Of a stretch of 44,264 nt of DNA, positions 1 to 9,581 are shown in pieces. A program made the translations under genes and the position numbers. The stretch's first letter is position 1. The number at the start of each line of letters is the position of its first letter. Source of the stretch: Chloroflexota bacterium (lineage in GTDB: Bacteria; Chloroflexota; Limnocylindria; Limnocylindrales; CSP1-4); contig VEOW01000012.1 in NCBI GenBank assembly GCA_012026785.1, positions 1 to 44,264 on the forward strand, written 5' to 3'. Under the pieces are notes generated by a model that was given only the letters and a program-made list of their open reading frames with translations, made no database searches and was not told the origin of the DNA.

Positions 1-1476
<1,476 letters not shown>

Positions 1477-1612
1477 GACCGCCCTCCGGGTGATCCGAAT
1501 GGGCCGCGAAGGACAGGCACAACAGCAGTCGCCCGCGCGGGCCCAGGCACCCATGCTGTCGGGGCGAGTGGCGCTCTGCACAGGGCCGCTTGGCGCTCAG
1601 CAGGCGGGCGAC
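1477..1612. promoter_or_regulatory. divergent intergenic region
   Basis: This 136-nt gap separates the minus-strand PLP enzyme from the plus-strand purine operon, so it must hold promoters for both. I see the PLP ribosome binding site but no convincing -35/-10 pair and no obvious operator palindrome. Confidence 0.4.
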
Positions 1613-4288
1613 ATGGCTCAACTGACGTTCAAGCTCGACGGGCGCGAGGTCACCCTCGAGGCCGGGCCCGAGATGAGCCTCCTCGAGGCCCTCCGGGATG
1701 GCTTCGGCTTGCGAGGTCCGAAGGACGGCTGCGCGCCCGAGGGCTCATGCGGCGCCTGCACGGTGATGGTCGACGGGCGCGCCGTGGTCAGCTGCGCCCA
1801 ACCCGTGACGAGGGTCGCCGGGCGAACCGTCACGACCCAGGCCGGCCTGTCCGCCAACGTGCGCCGGCAATGGGCCGGGGCCTTCGCCCTGACCGGCGCC
1901 TCGCAGTGCGGCTTCTGTTCGCCCGGGATCGTCATGAAGGGCGAGGCGCTGCTCGGTCGCGAGCCCGCTCCATCCCGCGCCTCGATTGCCCGGGCCCTCG
2001 CCGGGAACCTCTGCCGCTGCACCGGCTACCACAGGATCATCGACGCGATCGAGCTCGTGGCCGCGAGCCGCCGAACCGGGGTTCCCGTGCCGATCGGCGA
2101 CGGTGACGCGGCACCAGGGTCTCGGGCCGCCCGCTACGAGGCGGCCGGGCTGGCGCTCGGCGACAAGCCCTTCGTGGCCGACCTCCGGGTCCCGGGCATG
2201 CTCCACGGGGCGCTCCGGTTCGCCGATCACCCACGCTCGGTCATCAACCGGATCGACGTTCGACGCGCCGCCGCCCACCCGGGTGTCGTCGCGGTCGTCA
2301 CGGCCGCGGACGTTCCGGGACAGCGTCACCAGGGCCTGATCCGGGACGACTGGCCGGTCTTCGTCGCCGAGGGCGAGACGACGCGGTTCGTGGGCGACGT
2401 CCTGGCGGCTGTCGCGGCTACGACGCGAAGGGCGGCTCGCGAGGCCGCCGCGCTGATCGACATCGACCAGGAGGAGCTCGCGCCCGTCAGCGACCCGTTT
2501 GACGCTCTTGCCGATGACGCCCCGGCGATCCACGACGGGGGAAACCTGCTGTCGCGCTCGATCGTGCGCCGCGGCGACGTCGATGCGGCCCTGGCCGAGG
2601 CCGGCCACGTCGTCAGCGAAACGTTCCAGACGGGCCGTATCGAGCACGCCTTCCTCGAGCCTGAGGCGTGCCTCGCCGTGCCCACGTCGCGCGCGGCCGC
2701 AGGGGACGCCTCCCCACGCCTCCACCTGTTCTCGTCCGGCCAGGGCATCTGGGACGCCCGCCGCCAGGTCGCCTCGCTGCTCGGTCTCGAGCCGGCCCGG
2801 GTCCGCGTCACGCAGGTCTCGGCGGGCGGCGCGTTCGGCGGCCGAGAGGACCTGAGCGTCCAGGGCCAGGCCGCGCTCCTCGCGGTGGTCACGGGTCGGC
2901 CAGTGCTGCTCGCGCTGAGCCGCCGCGAGAGCATCCGCCTGCACCCGAAGCGTCACCCGTTCTGGATGGACTACACGGTCGGCTGCGACGCCGAGGGCCG
3001 GCTCCTCGCCGTCCGCGCCCGGATCGTCGGCGACAACGGCGCCTACGGCAGTGTCGGGATGAAGGTCCTCGAGCGCGCCGCGGCCCACGCCTGCGGGCCG
3101 TACCGCGTTCCCAACATCGACGTCGAGGCGCTGGCCGTCTACACCAACAACCCGCCGTCGGGGGCGATGCGCGGCTTCGGGGTGAACCAGGCGGCGTTCG
3201 CGATCGAGGGCATGCTCGACCGGCTCGCCGACGCCGTCGGAATCGACCGCTGGGAGATCCGCTGGCGGAACGCGCTCCGGGAAGGCGATCGGTTTGCGAC
3301 CGGCCAGCGCCTCGGGCCCGGCGTCGGACTGGAGCGGACCCTTCTGGCCGTTCGCGACGCGTACCGAGCCGCGCCGATTGCCGGCATCGCGTGCGGGGTC
3401 AAGAACTGCGGCATCGGCAACGGCATGACCGAGCGGGGCCGGGCGATCCTCAGACCGGAGGTCGACGGCACGCTCACGCTCTACCACTCCTGGACCGAGA
3501 TGGGCCAGGGCTGCCACACCGTCTTCGCTCAGCTGGCGGCCTCGACGCTCGGCCTGCCGGTCGATCGAATCCGGGCCGTCGTCGACACCGAGCGCGAGCT
3601 CGACACGGGCCAGACGACCGCTTCGCGGGCCACGATGCTCGGTGGGACGGCGGTCATTCGCGCGGCCGAGGCGCTTCGTGCCGAACTGCGGGGGCGACCG
3701 CCCGAGGCGCTCACCGGCCGGGAGTTCACCGGCGAGGTGGTGATCGACTGGACGACGCCGCTTGACACCGATTCGCCCGATCCGCGGACCCACTTCGCCT
3801 ACGGCTGGGCGACGCAGGTGGTCGTCCTCGACGACGGCGGCGCCATCGACCGCGTGATCGCGGCCCACGACGTCGGGCGGGTCATCAACCGGACGCTCGT
3901 CGAGGGCCAGATCGAGGGTGGCGTCCACATGGGCCTCGGCCAGGCGCTCAGCGAGGAGCTCATCGTCCGCGACGGCTTGCCGGTCAACGACACCCTCAAG
4001 TCGCTGGGCATCATCCCGGCCGCCGGGATGCCGCCGGTCGAGACGATCCTGATCGAGGAGGCCCAGCCCGAAGGGCCCCTCGGCGCGAAGGGGATCGGCG
4101 AGGCGGTGCTGGTCCCGACCGCGCCCGCAGTCGCCGCGGCTCTCCAGCGCTGCGACGGCGTCTGGCGGACCCGGCTGCCGATGCGGGATTCGGCCGCGGC
4201 CCGGGCGGCCGTACCGCGTCTCGGTGCCCTCATGGCGGCCACCGCTCGGTACACGCCTCGGCGAGCGCTCGCGGGCCGGCCACGATGA
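1613..4288 (+). CDS. fused [2Fe-2S]/molybdopterin hydroxylase, XdhD-type (putative xanthine/hypoxanthine dehydrogenase)
   Basis: An 891-residue molybdenum hydroxylase likely to oxidise a purine or related N-heterocycle. The N-terminus has a plant-ferredoxin cluster site (C40, C46, C49, C61 in GCAPEGSCGACTV...SC) and then the second [2Fe-2S] site (CGFC near 103 and CRC near 137). The rest is the molybdopterin subunit: GGAFGG near 404, AMRGFG, EMGQG, and the active-site glutamate in KGIGE near the C-terminus. There is no FAD domain, as in E. coli XdhD (956 residues). The frame is open upstream to 1475, but homology starts at MAQLTFKLDG, so ATG 1613 is chosen; its ribosome binding site is weak. 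Its stop overlaps the next start (ATGA). A maturation or FAD subunit is not encoded here. The exact substrate is inferred from the neighbours. Confidence 0.88.
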   Translation: MAQLTFKLDGREVTLEAGPEMSLLEALRDGFGLRGPKDGCAPEGSCGACTVMVDGRAVVSCAQPVTRVAGRTVTTQAGLSANVRRQWAGAFALTGASQCGFCSPGIVMKGEALLGREPAPSRASIARALAGNLCRCTGYHRIIDAIELVAASRRTGVPVPIGDGDAAPGSRAARYEAAGLALGDKPFVADLRVPGMLHGALRFADHPRSVINRIDVRRAAAHPGVVAVVTAADVPGQRHQGLIRDDWPVFVAEGETTRFVGDVLAAVAATTRRAAREAAALIDIDQEELAPVSDPFDALADDAPAIHDGGNLLSRSIVRRGDVDAALAEAGHVVSETFQTGRIEHAFLEPEACLAVPTSRAAAGDASPRLHLFSSGQGIWDARRQVASLLGLEPARVRVTQVSAGGAFGGREDLSVQGQAALLAVVTGRPVLLALSRRESIRLHPKRHPFWMDYTVGCDAEGRLLAVRARIVGDNGAYGSVGMKVLERAAAHACGPYRVPNIDVEALAVYTNNPPSGAMRGFGVNQAAFAIEGMLDRLADAVGIDRWEIRWRNALREGDRFATGQRLGPGVGLERTLLAVRDAYRAAPIAGIACGVKNCGIGNGMTERGRAILRPEVDGTLTLYHSWTEMGQGCHTVFAQLAASTLGLPVDRIRAVVDTERELDTGQTTASRATMLGGTAVIRAAEALRAELRGRPPEALTGREFTGEVVIDWTTPLDTDSPDPRTHFAYGWATQVVVLDDGGAIDRVIAAHDVGRVINRTLVEGQIEGGVHMGLGQALSEELIVRDGLPVNDTLKSLGIIPAAGMPPVETILIEEAQPEGPLGAKGIGEAVLVPTAPAVAAALQRCDGVWRTRLPMRDSAAARAAVPRLGALMAATARYTPRRALAGRPR

Positions 4289-5670
4289 TGACCATCCTGC
4301 ACGGCGCCACCGTCGTCACCAGCCTCGATCCGGCAGAGGTCATGACCGCCGACATCGTCGTCGACGGCGACCGAATTGCGGCGATCGACTCGTCGGCCCC
4401 CGCTGACCTTGGGGCGACGGTCATCGACTGCCTGGGCTGCCTGGTCCTCCCCGGCAACGTCGATGCCCATACCCACGTCTACTCGGCTCTGGCCCGCGGC
4501 ATGCCGTACGAGCTGGCGGCGCCGCGCTCGTTCGTGGAGATCCTGCGCCGCATCTGGTGGCGCCTCGACCGGGCCCTCGACGAGGCCTCGATCCGCGCCT
4601 CGGCACGCGTTGCCGGCATGGAGGCGCTCCTCGCCGGGACGACGACCCTCGTCGATCACCACGCCTCGCCGCACGCGATCGACGGGTCGCTGGACATCCT
4701 CGCCGAGGAGCTGGGCCGGCTGGAAGTCCGGGCGGTGCTCGCCTACGAGGTCACCGACCGCGACGGCCCGGCGGCCGCGCGGGCCGGCAGCGAGGAGAAC
4801 CGCCGGTTCCTCGGGCGCGTCGCGGCAGGCGATCTGCCGCTCACCCGCGCGCTCGTCGGCGCACACGCCTCGTTCACGCTGTCCGACTCGACCCTCGAGG
4901 CGTGCGTCGATCTCGCCCGTTCGAGCGGCCGGGGTCTCCACGTCCACGTCGCCGAGGACGCCGCCGACGAGCGTGCCGCCGAAGCCGAGCACGGCGTCCG
5001 CGTCCTCGAGCGCCTCGCAAGGGCCGGCGCACTCGACCCGCCGCCGCTGCTGGCCCACGGCGTCCACCTCGATCGGGCCGAGGCAGCCCTGTTCCGCGCG
5101 TCCGGCGCGACCCTCGTCCACAACCCCCGCTCCAACATGAACAACGCCGTCGGCCGGGCGCCGATCGGTCTCCTCGGCTCGCGCGTCGCGCTGGGCACCG
5201 ACGGGATCGGCGCCGACATGTTCGAGGAGAGCCGGACGGGCTACCTGCGGCTGCTCGAGGAGCGCGCGACCGGGGCCGCTTCGACGAACGACGAGGCGAA
5301 CCCAGCACGACCCGCCTGGCCGCTGGCCGGGCTCGCTGCCGGTGCCCGCTTCGTGGGCGAAGTCTTCGGCGAGCCGTCGCTCGGCCGCATCGAGCCGGGA
5401 GCGCCGGCCGACCTCGTGGTTCTGGACTATCACGCCCCGACGCCGCTCACCGCGGCGACGCTGGCCGGCCACTGGACGTTCGGGCTGTCAGCCCGCTGGG
5501 TGCGAGACGTCATGACCGCGGGCCGGATCGTGGTTCGAGACCGGCGGCTGGTGACCGCGGACCCGAAGGAGATCGCCGTCGAGGGGCGTCTCGCGGCGAC
5601 TCGGCTCTGGGAGCGGCTCGCCGCGATCGGCGAGCACCCGTATGCGCTCGACGAGGTCCCGGTCGAATGA
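4285..5670 (+). CDS. ssnA: SsnA-like amidohydrolase (putative aminohydrolase)
   Basis: A 461-residue metal-dependent amidohydrolase of the cytosine/guanine deaminase-like branch. Metal ligands are visible as H62 and H64 in VDAHTHVYS, a histidine in LHVHVAED, a histidine in LLAHGVH, and the aspartate of LGTDGIG. HNPRSNMNN matches the family's conserved loop. Length fits SsnA (about 440 residues). The start overlaps the upstream stop as ATGA (a second ATG lies at 4288), and the stop overlaps the next gene, so all three are translationally coupled. In enterobacteria ssnA lies beside xdhD and ygfK in a purine catabolism cluster, and the same pairing here supports deamination of a purine or its ring-opened product. 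Substrate specificity is not determined. Confidence 0.85.
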   Translation: MMTILHGATVVTSLDPAEVMTADIVVDGDRIAAIDSSAPADLGATVIDCLGCLVLPGNVDAHTHVYSALARGMPYELAAPRSFVEILRRIWWRLDRALDEASIRASARVAGMEALLAGTTTLVDHHASPHAIDGSLDILAEELGRLEVRAVLAYEVTDRDGPAAARAGSEENRRFLGRVAAGDLPLTRALVGAHASFTLSDSTLEACVDLARSSGRGLHVHVAEDAADERAAEAEHGVRVLERLARAGALDPPPLLAHGVHLDRAEAALFRASGATLVHNPRSNMNNAVGRAPIGLLGSRVALGTDGIGADMFEESRTGYLRLLEERATGAASTNDEANPARPAWPLAGLAAGARFVGEVFGEPSLGRIEPGAPADLVVLDYHAPTPLTAATLAGHWTFGLSARWVRDVMTAGRIVVRDRRLVTADPKEIAVEGRLAATRLWERLAAIGEHPYALDEVPVE

Positions 5671-6767
5671 GCGTCCGGCAGGCCGTCGAGCTCGGCGTCG
5701 AGATCTGCGGGCTCCGATTCCCGAATCCGATCCTGACCGCGGCCGGGCCGCCCGTCCATGACGGCATGGCAGTCCTGGCCTGCGCCGCCGGCGGCGCAGG
5801 CGGCCAGGTGACGAAGACGATCTCGCGGACCGCGGCGCGGCCCACGACACCGAACATGGCCGAGGTCGCACACGGCTTCCTCAACGCCGAGCTGTGGTCG
5901 GAGCTGCCGCCGGAGCGCTGGATCGAGCGCGAGTACGCGATCGCCCGGCAGGCCGGCCTGCCGGTCATCGTGAGCCTCGGCTACACGGCCGAGGACATTG
6001 CCGACCTGGCACCCAGCGTCCGGCCGTTCGCCGATGCGCTCGAGCTGTCGACCCACTACATCGGCGAGGACGCCGCGCCGATGGTCGCCGCGATCCGGGC
6101 CGCCAAGGCCGCCCTCGACGTCCCGGTGTTCGTGAAGCTCAGTCCGCTGGGGCGCGAGATGCGGCGGGCGGCCGAGCAGGCCCAGGCCGCGGGGGCCGAC
6201 GCGATCGTGGCCATCAACTCGTTCGGGCCGGTCCTCGCGATCGACGTCGAGACGGCGACGCCCCGGATGGGCGGCCAGGACGGCTACGGCTGGCTCTCCG
6301 GACCGGCCATCAAGCCGCTCGCCGTGCGCTGCATCCACGACGTGGCGTCCGCGGTCGAGGTCCCGGTCATCGGCTGCGGCGGCGTGTCACGCGGCGCCGA
6401 CGTCATCGAGATGCTGATGGCCGGCGCATCGGCCGTCCAGGTCTGCACCGCGGCGATCCTTCGCGGCCCGTCCGTGTTCGGCAAGATCGCGGCGGAGACC
6501 GCGACCTGGCTGGAGCGCCACGGCTACGCGCGACCGTCCGAGGTGGTCGGCCTGGCGCTGGGCCGCGATGCGACGCGGACCTCCGGGGTGCCGCTCCTCG
6601 ACCTCGCCCTCTGCAACGGCTGCGGCCTCTGCGAGCTGTCCTGCCCGGAGGGCGCGATCCGGGTTGTCGATGGCAAGGCCGTCATTGACGAGGAGCACTG
6701 CTCGCTCTGCGGCCTGTGCATCTCGCGCTGCCGCCCCGGCGCACTCCTCTGGGCGACCCCAGCCTAG
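5667..6767 (+). CDS. dihydroorotate/dihydropyrimidine dehydrogenase-like flavoprotein with C-terminal 2x[4Fe-4S]
   Basis: A 366-residue protein whose first ~300 residues form an FMN-binding TIM barrel of the PreA/PyrD family. Visible are the N-terminal FPNPILTAAGPP, the phosphate-binding VIGCGGVSRGADVIEMLMAGA, and KLSP before AINSFGP. The C-terminus adds a bacterial ferredoxin domain with two cluster motifs, CNGCGLCELSCPEG and CSLCGLCISRCRPG, as in dihydropyrimidine dehydrogenase. The usual NxSCPN active-site stretch reads LELSTHYIG, so the usual catalytic cysteine region is altered and the substrate may not be uracil or dihydroorotate. It overlaps ssnA by ATGA. It could serve as the electron-transfer partner of the FAD-less molybdenum hydroxylase, in a role comparable to YgfK. 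That link is inference. Confidence 0.83.
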   Translation: MSVRQAVELGVEICGLRFPNPILTAAGPPVHDGMAVLACAAGGAGGQVTKTISRTAARPTTPNMAEVAHGFLNAELWSELPPERWIEREYAIARQAGLPVIVSLGYTAEDIADLAPSVRPFADALELSTHYIGEDAAPMVAAIRAAKAALDVPVFVKLSPLGREMRRAAEQAQAAGADAIVAINSFGPVLAIDVETATPRMGGQDGYGWLSGPAIKPLAVRCIHDVASAVEVPVIGCGGVSRGADVIEMLMAGASAVQVCTAAILRGPSVFGKIAAETATWLERHGYARPSEVVGLALGRDATRTSGVPLLDLALCNGCGLCELSCPEGAIRVVDGKAVIDEEHCSLCGLCISRCRPGALLWATPA

Positions 6768-6788
6768 GTCACCAGGTCGCGGGTCCTC

Positions 6789-6809
6789 GGCCGACGTCGA
6801 TGGCGTCGG
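6789..6809. terminator. weak inverted repeat between convergent genes
   Basis: CCGACG and CGTCGG flank a 7-nt spacer just before the end of the minus-strand Mut7-C gene. The stem is short and has no T-run, so this is only a possible bidirectional terminator. Confidence 0.25.
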
Positions 6810-7604
6810 TCATCGGCGATCGGCCGACGTTTGCTGGCGCGATGCCAGACCTGCGCCGCTTGCCTCGAGGAGGCGCAGCATCCGCTCGTAGTGCGACCCT
6901 TTCCAGTACAGCCCGTCACAGTCCGGGCAGTGCCGGAACTCCCGCTGCTCGTGCTGAACGCGAGGCGGAAGCCGATCGACCACCAGCGCCGCGTCGATGC
7001 GCTCCAGCAGGCCGTTGCAGCGAAGGCAGCGCCCGAACGGCCGAGCGGACTCGACCAGCCTGAACCGACGGACGACCTCCGCGAGCTGCTCGGCCGGTCG
7101 GTCAGAGCGCACGCAGTAGCCCTGCCGGACGATCGATCGCTTGAGCAGGCCACGGTCTCGGGTGAGGAGCAGCCGATCATCGGCCGCTGCCCGCTGGGCG
7201 AGCTCCTGATCGGGGGCATGGATGCGGTACCAGGTGTCGAATCCGAGGGCCCGCAGATACGCTGCAAGTCGCCCGAGGTGGCCATCGACGACGAACCTGG
7301 GCGCGTCGCCATGGCCGGTCGGCCCGGGCCTCTCCGGCACGGGGCCCGCCGGGTAGACGGCGATCTCGTCGCCGTCGCGGAGTCGATAGCCGAACCCGAC
7401 GGGCCGCCCGTTGGCCGTCACTCGCTCGACCTCCGGGTGCGGCACGCCGAGCGCCTCGATCGCGTCCTTGACCGTCTGGCGCGGGGCGACCGCGCGGCGG
7501 ATCGGGGCGTCACGAAGGCCGGGCGCGAGGAAGTCGTGGAGCCGGCCGTGGAATCGGAACTCGGCGGCGGCCGTTCCGGCGCTGCCGCTCGTCAGCTCGG
7601 GCAT
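6810..7604 (-). CDS. Mut7-C RNase domain protein with N-terminal ubiquitin-like domain
   Basis: A 264-residue protein with three parts. Residues ~10-90 resemble the Ub-Mut7C beta-grasp domain (FRFHGRLHDFL...RLRDGDEIAVYP). Residues ~105-190 are a PIN-like Mut7-C nuclease fold (FVVDGHLGRLAAYLRALGFDT, then LLLTRDRGLLKR). The C-terminus is a zinc-ribbon with CLRCNG and CPDCDGLYWKG. PIN-like folds of this kind are expected to cleave RNA using acidic residues such as the aspartates in VDGH and TRDR. The frame extends upstream to 7688, but MPELTSG at 7604 begins where homology begins and lies 17 nt after the upstream stop. It is co-directional with the SagB-like gene. Confidence 0.85.
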   Translation of the reverse strand: MPELTSGSAGTAAAEFRFHGRLHDFLAPGLRDAPIRRAVAPRQTVKDAIEALGVPHPEVERVTANGRPVGFGYRLRDGDEIAVYPAGPVPERPGPTGHGDAPRFVVDGHLGRLAAYLRALGFDTWYRIHAPDQELAQRAAADDRLLLTRDRGLLKRSIVRQGYCVRSDRPAEQLAEVVRRFRLVESARPFGRCLRCNGLLERIDAALVVDRLPPRVQHEQREFRHCPDCDGLYWKGSHYERMLRLLEASGAGLASRQQTSADRR

Positions 7605-7621
7605 CGCGATCGAAGCGCCTG

Positions 7622-8308
7622 TCAGCGCGCCCGGCCAATGGGCACGAGGTAGAGCGCCTGCTCGCCGGCGTCGAGTCCCGTGACCCACGCCACCGCGGCG
7701 TCGTCGAACGCCCCGACCGGCACAGCCACGAGCCCGAGGGCGACGGCCTGAAGGAGCAGATTCTGGGTGGCGTGACCGGCCTCGAGCGCGACGTATCGTT
7801 CGGCACGGGCGCCGTAGCGTGCCGCCGTCCGGCTCGGCACGGCCGCAACCACGACGACGAGCGGTGCGTCGGCCACGAAGCGCTGCTCCAAGGCGACCTC
7901 GGCAAGCTCAGCTCGGACGTCGCCCGATCGCACGACGCGAAGCGAGTGGGTCTTCGGCAGGTAGCGGTGAACACCGCTTGCAGTGACGGCGAGCAGCTCG
8001 AGCGGGTAGGTGCCTCCGGCGGACGGTGCCGTCCGGCGACCGTCGGCCGAGGTGACGCCCTGGGCAGCCCACAGGAGCTGGCCGATCTCGGCGTCGGTGA
8101 GCGCGGCCGGGGCGAACTCGCGGACCGACCGCCGGGCCGCGAGCGCCTCCTCGAGAGACACCTGGCCGTGCAGCATCGGCGAGGGCAGCGCGTCAGCCCC
8201 GGCGGCCGAGCCCGGCGCCGGCGGGCGATTCGCGATCGACGATGCAGCGATCACCACGATGAGGGTTCCCGCCGCGGCGGCCGCGGCAGCGGTTCGTGAG
8301 AAGGCCAT
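7622..8308 (-). CDS. SagB/ThcOx-type nitroreductase-family oxidoreductase, membrane-anchored or exported
   Basis: An FMN-dependent oxidoreductase of 228 residues. The N-terminus is an Ala-rich hydrophobic segment (about 6-28), a signal anchor. The nitroreductase signature follows: EEALAARRSVREFAPAALT, then QLLWAAQGVTSADGRRTAPSAGGTYPLEL, and near the end GHATQNLLLQAVALGLVAVPVGAFD. This is the SagB/ThcOx pattern. Family members oxidise azolines in peptide natural products or act on unknown exported substrates. No cyclodehydratase or precursor lies nearby, so a peptide role is not supported here. An in-frame start at 8344 is also possible, but ATG 8308 directly precedes the hydrophobic segment. 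Confidence 0.82.
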   Translation of the reverse strand: MAFSRTAAAAAAAGTLIVVIAASSIANRPPAPGSAAGADALPSPMLHGQVSLEEALAARRSVREFAPAALTDAEIGQLLWAAQGVTSADGRRTAPSAGGTYPLELLAVTASGVHRYLPKTHSLRVVRSGDVRAELAEVALEQRFVADAPLVVVVAAVPSRTAARYGARAERYVALEAGHATQNLLLQAVALGLVAVPVGAFDDAAVAWVTGLDAGEQALYLVPIGRAR

Positions 8309-8384
8309 GGAACGTCCCAGTCGACCGTCCCATCGTCGTCGCATCCACGACAGCCGCCCAGTGCCATCCGGCCCGACCTCGAGC

Positions 8385-8732
8385 CTAGTGGTCGAGCCGG
8401 GTCAGTCCCAGTCGCCGGGCCGCATCGACGGCCCTTCGATATTCGTCGGGGTGGAGGCGGCGATCGAGCGGCGGCTCCCCTGCCGCCCGGTAACACGGGC
8501 GGTACTGGTCCATGAGATTGAGGTATGTCCGGGTCGAGATATCCCGCGCGATGAACGCCAGGACCTCCTCGGTGCGGGCGAGGTCGTCTGGCAGGACGAG
8601 ATGGCGCACGAGCAACCCACGCTGCGCGAGACCGCCCTCGTCGACGACGAGGTCTCCGACCTGCCGGTGCATCTCGCCCACGGCAGCCTGGTTGACCGCC
8701 AGCGCGATCGCGGTCATCTCGAACAGCCCCAC
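8385..8732 (-). pseudogene. C-terminal fragment of a radical SAM protein (PflA-like, COG1313 type)
   Basis: About 115 codons remain. They contain AAVGEMHRQVGDL, RGLLVRHLVLPDD and YLNLMDQYRP, and end in GLTRLDH; this is the distinctive C-terminal third of the putative pyruvate-formate-lyase activating enzyme family (normally ~300 residues). The N-terminal part with the CxxxCxxC iron-sulfur site is absent from all frames upstream to 9071. Similarity stops near residue 15 of the open frame, so a deletion or insertion junction lies around 8700. It is unlikely to be functional. The break sits close to a tRNA-like fragment and the start of the defence genes, which suggests that insertion of the island removed the rest. 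Confidence 0.72.
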
Positions 8733-9071
8733 GTCCCGCCTCAGCCCCTGCCGTGCATGGCCCCGCCTTGGCGTGCAGTCGTGCGCGAGCGATGGAAACC
8801 TGGATCAAGCCTGCCGGCGATGATTCCGGGTGAGACGCCGCGCCTCCCGAGGGCCACTATTCCCAGCCAGATGAAACAGGGGGTGGCGCGCCCGACAGGA
8901 GTCGGACCTGCGCGTACCCACTCAAGGTTCAGGCTCATCCCGATCGAGGGAGCCGCTGAATGGGAGGCTGGCGGCCTGCGAAGCGCGTAGTCGCCATACG
9001 GGACGTTGCCTGATCTATCGGCGAGGGAACGCCAGCCGCGTCAACAGACCGACGCCCGACGCTGGGCCCGC
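8733..9071. other. non-coding stretch with tRNA-like remnant and hairpin
   Basis: 339 nt with no credible gene. It contains the tRNA 3'-like segment described separately and a hairpin with GGCTC at 8932-8936 pairing with GAGCC at 8950-8954. The truncated radical SAM gene ends on one side and the JAB peptidase gene ends on the other. Confidence 0.5.
8884..8912 (-). other. possible tRNA 3'-end remnant (T-arm, acceptor strand, CCA)
   Basis: On the minus strand a T-arm can be drawn with stem GCAGG/CCTGT and loop TCCGACT. It is followed by a 7-nt acceptor strand CGGGCGC, discriminator G and an encoded CCA. No matching 5' half (GCGCCCG with D- and anticodon arms) occurs within the next 150 nt, and the loop has C where the invariant T55 should be, so this is not an intact tRNA. 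A 3' tRNA fragment is what integration into a tRNA gene leaves behind. Confidence 0.4.
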
Positions 9072-9581
9072 TTACGCCGGGGCGGCATAGGGCCGGAGTC
9101 TCGCTTGAGTGACCGTCATCCTGCCCCAGCGCCCTAGCCTACCTAGCCGGCCGGTCCAGGCGACTGGGAGCCAGACGCCATCCTCGGTGGATGCCACGAT
9201 CAGGAGTGCCGGCTGCGGACAGAACGCGTCGCGCGCGCCTGCGATGTTACGGAGCGTCCGGCGGTCCCGACCAGACAGTTCGGCGCTGCCGTCCGGGTGG
9301 CTGTGCCAGTCGCCCAGGTACATGACCGCGCCGTCACTCGCCGTGAATGCCTCATCGATCGCTTGGACCTGGTACTCGTGATCGGGACGCATGCCGGTCG
9401 TTGTTCGAACGGCTGCAGGCCCGGCGCCGACGATCTCGCGGACCACGACGTGGGAGCCGTTTCGGTGGCCAAGTAGGATGCCTCCGGTCTCGTTCGGACG
9501 GTGCTCCTCAGCCTGCTCGGCCATGTGCCGTAGATGCCGCTCGGGAATCCAGAGCGTCAGTGTCCGTGTGGTGGTCGACAC
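9072..9581 (-). CDS. JAB/MPN (Mov34) metallopeptidase, putative deubiquitinase-like enzyme
   Basis: A 169-residue JAMM-fold zinc peptidase. The catalytic set is visible: E31 in NETGGILLG, H93 and H95 in GDWHSHPDG, and D106 in SGRD, giving the E / HxH / S-x-x-D arrangement. Such enzymes cleave isopeptide bonds after ubiquitin-like proteins or mature their C-termini. The chosen start is GTG 9581, which lies 25 nt inside the end of the E2-E1 gene and directly precedes family-like sequence (TTTRTLTLWIPERHLRHM). The same frame is open up to 9932 but those codons are a shadow of the E1 gene. Overlap with the E2-E1 gene implies co-translation. Confidence 0.87.
   Translation of the reverse strand: MSTTTRTLTLWIPERHLRHMAEQAEEHRPNETGGILLGHRNGSHVVVREIVGAGPAAVRTTTGMRPDHEYQVQAIDEAFTASDGAVMYLGDWHSHPDGSAELSGRDRRTLRNIAGARDAFCPQPALLIVASTEDGVWLPVAWTGRLGRLGRWGRMTVTQARLRPYAAPA

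Noticed and set aside
1745-3928. A 727-codon open frame on the minus strand inside the molybdenum hydroxylase gene
   Set aside because: It is antisense to a gene with clear catalytic motifs, and its composition (Arg/Asp/Gly-rich) is that of a high-GC shadow frame.
7622-8308. SagB as evidence of an azole-peptide cluster
   Set aside because: No cyclodehydratase, YcaO or precursor gene is nearby; this SagB subtype has an N-terminal signal anchor and is common alone.
8884-9000. A possible selenocysteine tRNA, since the T-arm sequence resembles that of tRNA-Sec and a molybdenum hydroxylase is nearby
   Set aside because: No 5' acceptor strand, D-arm or UCA anticodon arm can be folded, so only a 3' fragment is supportable.
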